Below are positions 61,662-64,000 of a stretch of 64,000 nt of DNA, in pieces. The stretch comes from Gemmatimonadaceae bacterium. GTDB taxonomy: Bacteria > Gemmatimonadota > Gemmatimonadetes > Gemmatimonadales > Gemmatimonadaceae. The notes below the pieces were generated by a model. That model had not been told where the DNA came from. It was given only the letters and a program-made list of their open reading frames with translations, and ran no database searches. The stretch spans positions 62,001 through 126,000 of the forward strand of contig JAUSJA010000008.1 of assembly GCA_030647905.1 (NCBI GenBank). Direction: 5' to 3'. The translations under genes and the position numbers were made by a program. Position 1 is the stretch's first letter; each line of letters opens with the position of its first letter.

Positions 61662-62165
61662 CTACCGCGGAGGGTTGCCCGGCGTGAGCATCGTTCGCTC
61701 GGGCGTGCGCTCGGTGAGCATCTTCGTGGTGAATCTCTGTCCCTCCGAGATGCGCTCGACCTCGATCGCGATGGCATCCACCGACTGCGAGATCTGCTGC
61801 AGCTGATCCCGCACCTCAGGCGGCAGTGGCGCCGCCACCGGCGTGCCGCGCTCTATCCGCCGGGCGAAGGCGCGCATCAACGGCCAGCCAATGACGATCG
61901 CGGCGATCATGATGAAGAAGGCGATGGAGATCGACTCTACCTGCGGCGGTATGACGTTGTCGGGGTAGGAAGTAGCAATGGTACCCGGGATGCCGGGCGT
62001 TGGCGGCGCGGGGATGACCACGACCCCGTTCTGAGCGCGCGCGTTTGCGGCTTCTTTGGCCGCTTGTTCGGCAGCGATCTGCGCATCGCGAACGGTCTCC
62101 CGAATCTCCTGTCTCAGCTGGTCCCGCGATATGCCAGGATCCTGAAGCAGCATAGATTTGGACAT
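61662..62165 (-). CDS. Single-pass membrane protein with coiled-coil ends
   Basis: 167 aa: N-terminal charged helix (ISRDQLRQEIRETVRDAQIAAEQAAKEA), a Pro-rich linker (VVVIPAPPTPGIPG), one membrane helix (SISIAFFIMIAAIVIGWPLM), and a C-terminal helix with LQQISQSVDAIAIEVERISEGQRF. The pattern recurs in Gemmatimonadota-like genomes but has no assigned function. Its 5' end overlaps the divergent DUF218 gene. Confidence 0.65.
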   Translation of the reverse strand: MSKSMLLQDPGISRDQLRQEIRETVRDAQIAAEQAAKEAANARAQNGVVVIPAPPTPGIPGTIATSYPDNVIPPQVESISIAFFIMIAAIVIGWPLMRAFARRIERGTPVAAPLPPEVRDQLQQISQSVDAIAIEVERISEGQRFTTKMLTERTPERTMLTPGNPPR

Positions 62166-63033
62166 GGCAACATCCCCGACATTGAGTGAGAAACTGCGGG
62201 CAGATCCCGCCGCGTCAATTTACGAGGGGCAACATCCGCGGGCCAGCGTACTTGGGAGGGTGATCGTCCACGCAGCTACCGGCCTCGTGCTCGGCGCCGC
62301 GTGCTGGGACATCATCGCGCGTCTCGGCGCTCCGAACATTTTCGGCATCGGCACTTTTTCCGGACTGATACCTTCCGCGATTGCAGGAGCCGCACTTGGA
62401 TTGACGCGCTGGCGGCGTGCGCTGCTATGGCTTTCGGCCGGGCTCGTTGCAATCCTCGTCATCGTCGCATACACGGGACTGATCGGACCCTCGCGCCGTC
62501 TCATCCGCGCCGATCCGGTTCCGCGCACAGCGGACGCAGTCGTGGTGCTCTCGGCCGGCGTGACCGGTGACGGCTTTGTACCACAGCAGGGCACCGACCG
62601 ACTCCGTAAGGCGCTGGAGCTGGTGAGATCGGGGGTTGCCACGAATCTGGTGGTGACGCGCGAGGTCACGCGAATCGACGGTAAAGTCGTGACTTCTTCG
62701 GCCGATCAGGGCCGGCTGATCGCGATGGCTGGAGTGACCGAAGTGTACTCTGCGGGACTGGCCAGGAGCACACGCGACGAGGCGCTCGGTGTAGCGGCGC
62801 TCGCGCGTGCGCGCGGCTGGCGCCGCATGGTGGTCGTGACGTCGCCATATCATTCGCGCCGGGCCTGCGCCACGTTCGAGAAAGTCGGACTGATCGTGGC
62901 TTGCGTGCCCGCCGACTCGCGCGACATTGCCATTCGCACGTTGTCGTCGCCGGAGGACCGCGTGGATGCGTTCGCGATGTGGATCTACGAACTGGCCGGA
63001 ACGCTGCGATACCGGCTGTCGGGCTGGATGTGA
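62164..63033 (+). CDS. DUF218/YdcF-like membrane protein
   Basis: 289 aa from ATG 62164 (TTG 62158 also possible). Three or four N-terminal helices are followed by a DUF218 domain: ADAVVVLSAGVTGDGFVPQQGTDRLRKALELV, then RSTRDEALGVAALARARGWRRMVVVTSPYHSRRACATF. Relatives (YdcF, SanA, ElyC) act in envelope maintenance or SAM binding. The exact role is unknown. Confidence 0.85.
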   Translation: MATSPTLSEKLRADPAASIYEGQHPRASVLGRVIVHAATGLVLGAACWDIIARLGAPNIFGIGTFSGLIPSAIAGAALGLTRWRRALLWLSAGLVAILVIVAYTGLIGPSRRLIRADPVPRTADAVVVLSAGVTGDGFVPQQGTDRLRKALELVRSGVATNLVVTREVTRIDGKVVTSSADQGRLIAMAGVTEVYSAGLARSTRDEALGVAALARARGWRRMVVVTSPYHSRRACATFEKVGLIVACVPADSRDIAIRTLSSPEDRVDAFAMWIYELAGTLRYRLSGWM

Positions 63034-63091
63034 CCGGGCCGAAACCGCGCCGATCGGACGGACGTAGTGTGAATCTCGACGGGAGCTCCCG

Positions 63092-63691
63092 ATGAATTCA
63101 GTTACGACACTCGCACAATCGCTAGGTGTCGCGTTCGCCGCCGGAATCAATCTTCCGGCAACGGTCGCCGTGCTCGGTATCGCCGATCGCGCGGGATGGA
63201 TCGATCCGCTGCCCGGCGCGCTCCATGCTGTGAGCAGCGTCTGGGTAATCGGTATCGCGTCGGTACTCTACATGATGGAGTTCGTGGTCACTCTGGTGCC
63301 GGGAGTGACGAGCATCTGGGAGACCGTGCAGAGCCTGATTCGGCCACCCGCCGCCGCGCTGCTGGCCGTCGCAACGACGTACAACCTGAGTCCGCCTCTC
63401 GTGGTCGCGGCCGGACTTCTTGGTGGCGGACTGGCGCTCACCACGCACGGCACGAAGCTCGGGCTGCGATACGCGGTGGACACATCTCCGGAGCCGGTCA
63501 CCAACGGCCTCGCGAACGTAGCCGAGCTCGCGACGATATCGTCTATCGCGCTGTTCGTCTGGAGCCATCCCTTCGTGACGCTCTCAGTCGCGATCCTCGT
63601 CCTCATTCTGCTCATCCTCGTCGTACGCAGGATCATGAAGACGCTGCGCTCCCTGTTCCGCGGCGACTGGAAGCGGGGAATCCCGGCATAG
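63092..63691 (+). CDS. DUF4126 membrane protein
   Basis: 199 aa with several helices. SLGVAFAAGINLPATVAVLGIADRAG at the N-terminus and GGGLALTTHGTKLGLRYAVDTSPEPVTNGLANVAELA in the middle are typical of DUF4126. The C-terminus is a long helix with a basic tail. Function unknown. A hairpin (GTGCGCC/GGCGCAC, 63691-63716, then ATTT) follows the stop and may terminate transcription. Confidence 0.85.
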   Translation: MNSVTTLAQSLGVAFAAGINLPATVAVLGIADRAGWIDPLPGALHAVSSVWVIGIASVLYMMEFVVTLVPGVTSIWETVQSLIRPPAAALLAVATTYNLSPPLVVAAGLLGGGLALTTHGTKLGLRYAVDTSPEPVTNGLANVAELATISSIALFVWSHPFVTLSVAILVLILLILVVRRIMKTLRSLFRGDWKRGIPA

Positions 63692-63774
63692 TGCGCCGCG
63701 TCCTTCGAGGGCGCACATTTATGGCTCGCTGAGGGCGGGCCTGCCCTCGTGAATACTATGAGGGCATTCCTGAC

Positions 63775-64000
63775 GTGTTGACGCTCGCACTGCTCGTTGC
63801 GGCCGGTACCGGCCTCATGCACGACTCCGCCTCCCTGCGCGACTCCATTCAATCGCGTGTCGCGGCGTCTCTGGGCGCCACGGTGGCGGTGTCCTATCTC
63901 GACCTGGAGACCGGCGAATCGCTCGCGGTCAACGCGGACGCCGTGTTCCACGCCGCCAGCACGATGAAGATCCCCGTCATGATCGAGGTGCTGCGCCGCT
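63775..64000 (+). CDS. Class A beta-lactamase-like serine hydrolase, 3' end outside window
   Basis: The frame is open from GTG 63775 (TTG 63778 follows) to the window edge, at least 75 codons, with GAGGG upstream at 63760. A short hydrophobic leader precedes VAVSYLDLETGESLAVNADAVFHAASTMKIPVMIEVLRR. This contains the class A S-T-x-K motif. Most of the domain (SDN, KTG) is outside the window, so resistance function cannot be judged; a D,D-peptidase-like relative is possible. Confidence 0.8.
   Translation, partial: MLTLALLVAAGTGLMHDSASLRDSIQSRVAASLGATVAVSYLDLETGESLAVNADAVFHAASTMKIPVMIEVLRR

Overview
The window is a 64 kb piece of a GC-rich bacterial chromosome. The gene content suggests Gemmatimonadota or a close relative: HPr kinase with a mannose-type PTS, secreted proteins with FlgD-like/type IX sorting domains, TonB receptors with signal peptides ending in AQ, and a penicillin-acylase-family hydrolase. 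This assignment is inference; there is no rRNA in the window.

Region 1 (1-19.7 kb) is core chromosome. A tightly overlapping operon carries hprK (cut by the left edge), PTS EIIA/EIIB/EIIC/EIID, HPr and enzyme I. It is followed by metK, a bifunctional-nuclease-domain gene and a secreted/membrane protein. A cobalamin riboswitch with its own terminator then precedes a vitamin B12 uptake operon (btuF-btuC-btuD-btuB) that runs almost without gaps into recO and selB. A small secreted sorting-domain protein, clpB and tadA follow, then tRNA-Ser(CGA) and tRNA-Ser(GGA).

Region 2 (20.0-50.4 kb) is a composite genomic island in the 3' half of tRNA-Ser(GGA). The 62-nt segment from the tRNA anticodon loop to just past its end occurs three times (19955, 35801, 50335). 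It delimits two tandem elements, and a frameshifted integrase remnant at 39.3 kb betrays a third. Element 1 (20.0-35.9 kb) has an integrase, regulators, a DnaB-N/RepA-like helicase with iteron-like repeats, a compact phage-derived operon (small terminase, prohead protease fused to an M41-like metallopeptidase, tape measure) and a Gp37/Gp68 gene facing a three-Cys-motif partner (TcmP) gene. I find no large terminase, portal or major capsid gene, so it looks like a satellite or a reduced prophage. Element 2 (35.9-50.4 kb) has a second integrase with two regulators and then metabolic cargo. One cargo block is a TPP-riboswitch thiamine set (TonB receptor, PnuC-type permease, NadR-like kinase). The other is an iron-sulfur block (Mrp/ApbC-DUF971, Nfu, NDH-2, a SufR-like sensor, ferredoxin, aconitase).

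Region 3 (50.4-64 kb) is again ordinary chromosome: a cytochrome c lipoprotein, a Ser/Thr kinase, a cation-diffusion transporter and the three-gene proton-translocating transhydrogenase (pntA1-pntA2-pntB). A c-di-GMP-I riboswitch sits in front of an M15-type peptidase. After it come a short-chain dehydrogenase, a penicillin-acylase-family enzyme, small membrane proteins, a DUF218/YdcF protein, a DUF4126 protein and the start of a class A beta-lactamase-like gene cut by the right edge.

The most unusual material is element 1 (missing head genes, prohead protease-M41 fusion, iteron-like repeats inside the helicase gene, Gp37/68-TcmP pair) and the Fe-S/thiamine cargo of element 2.
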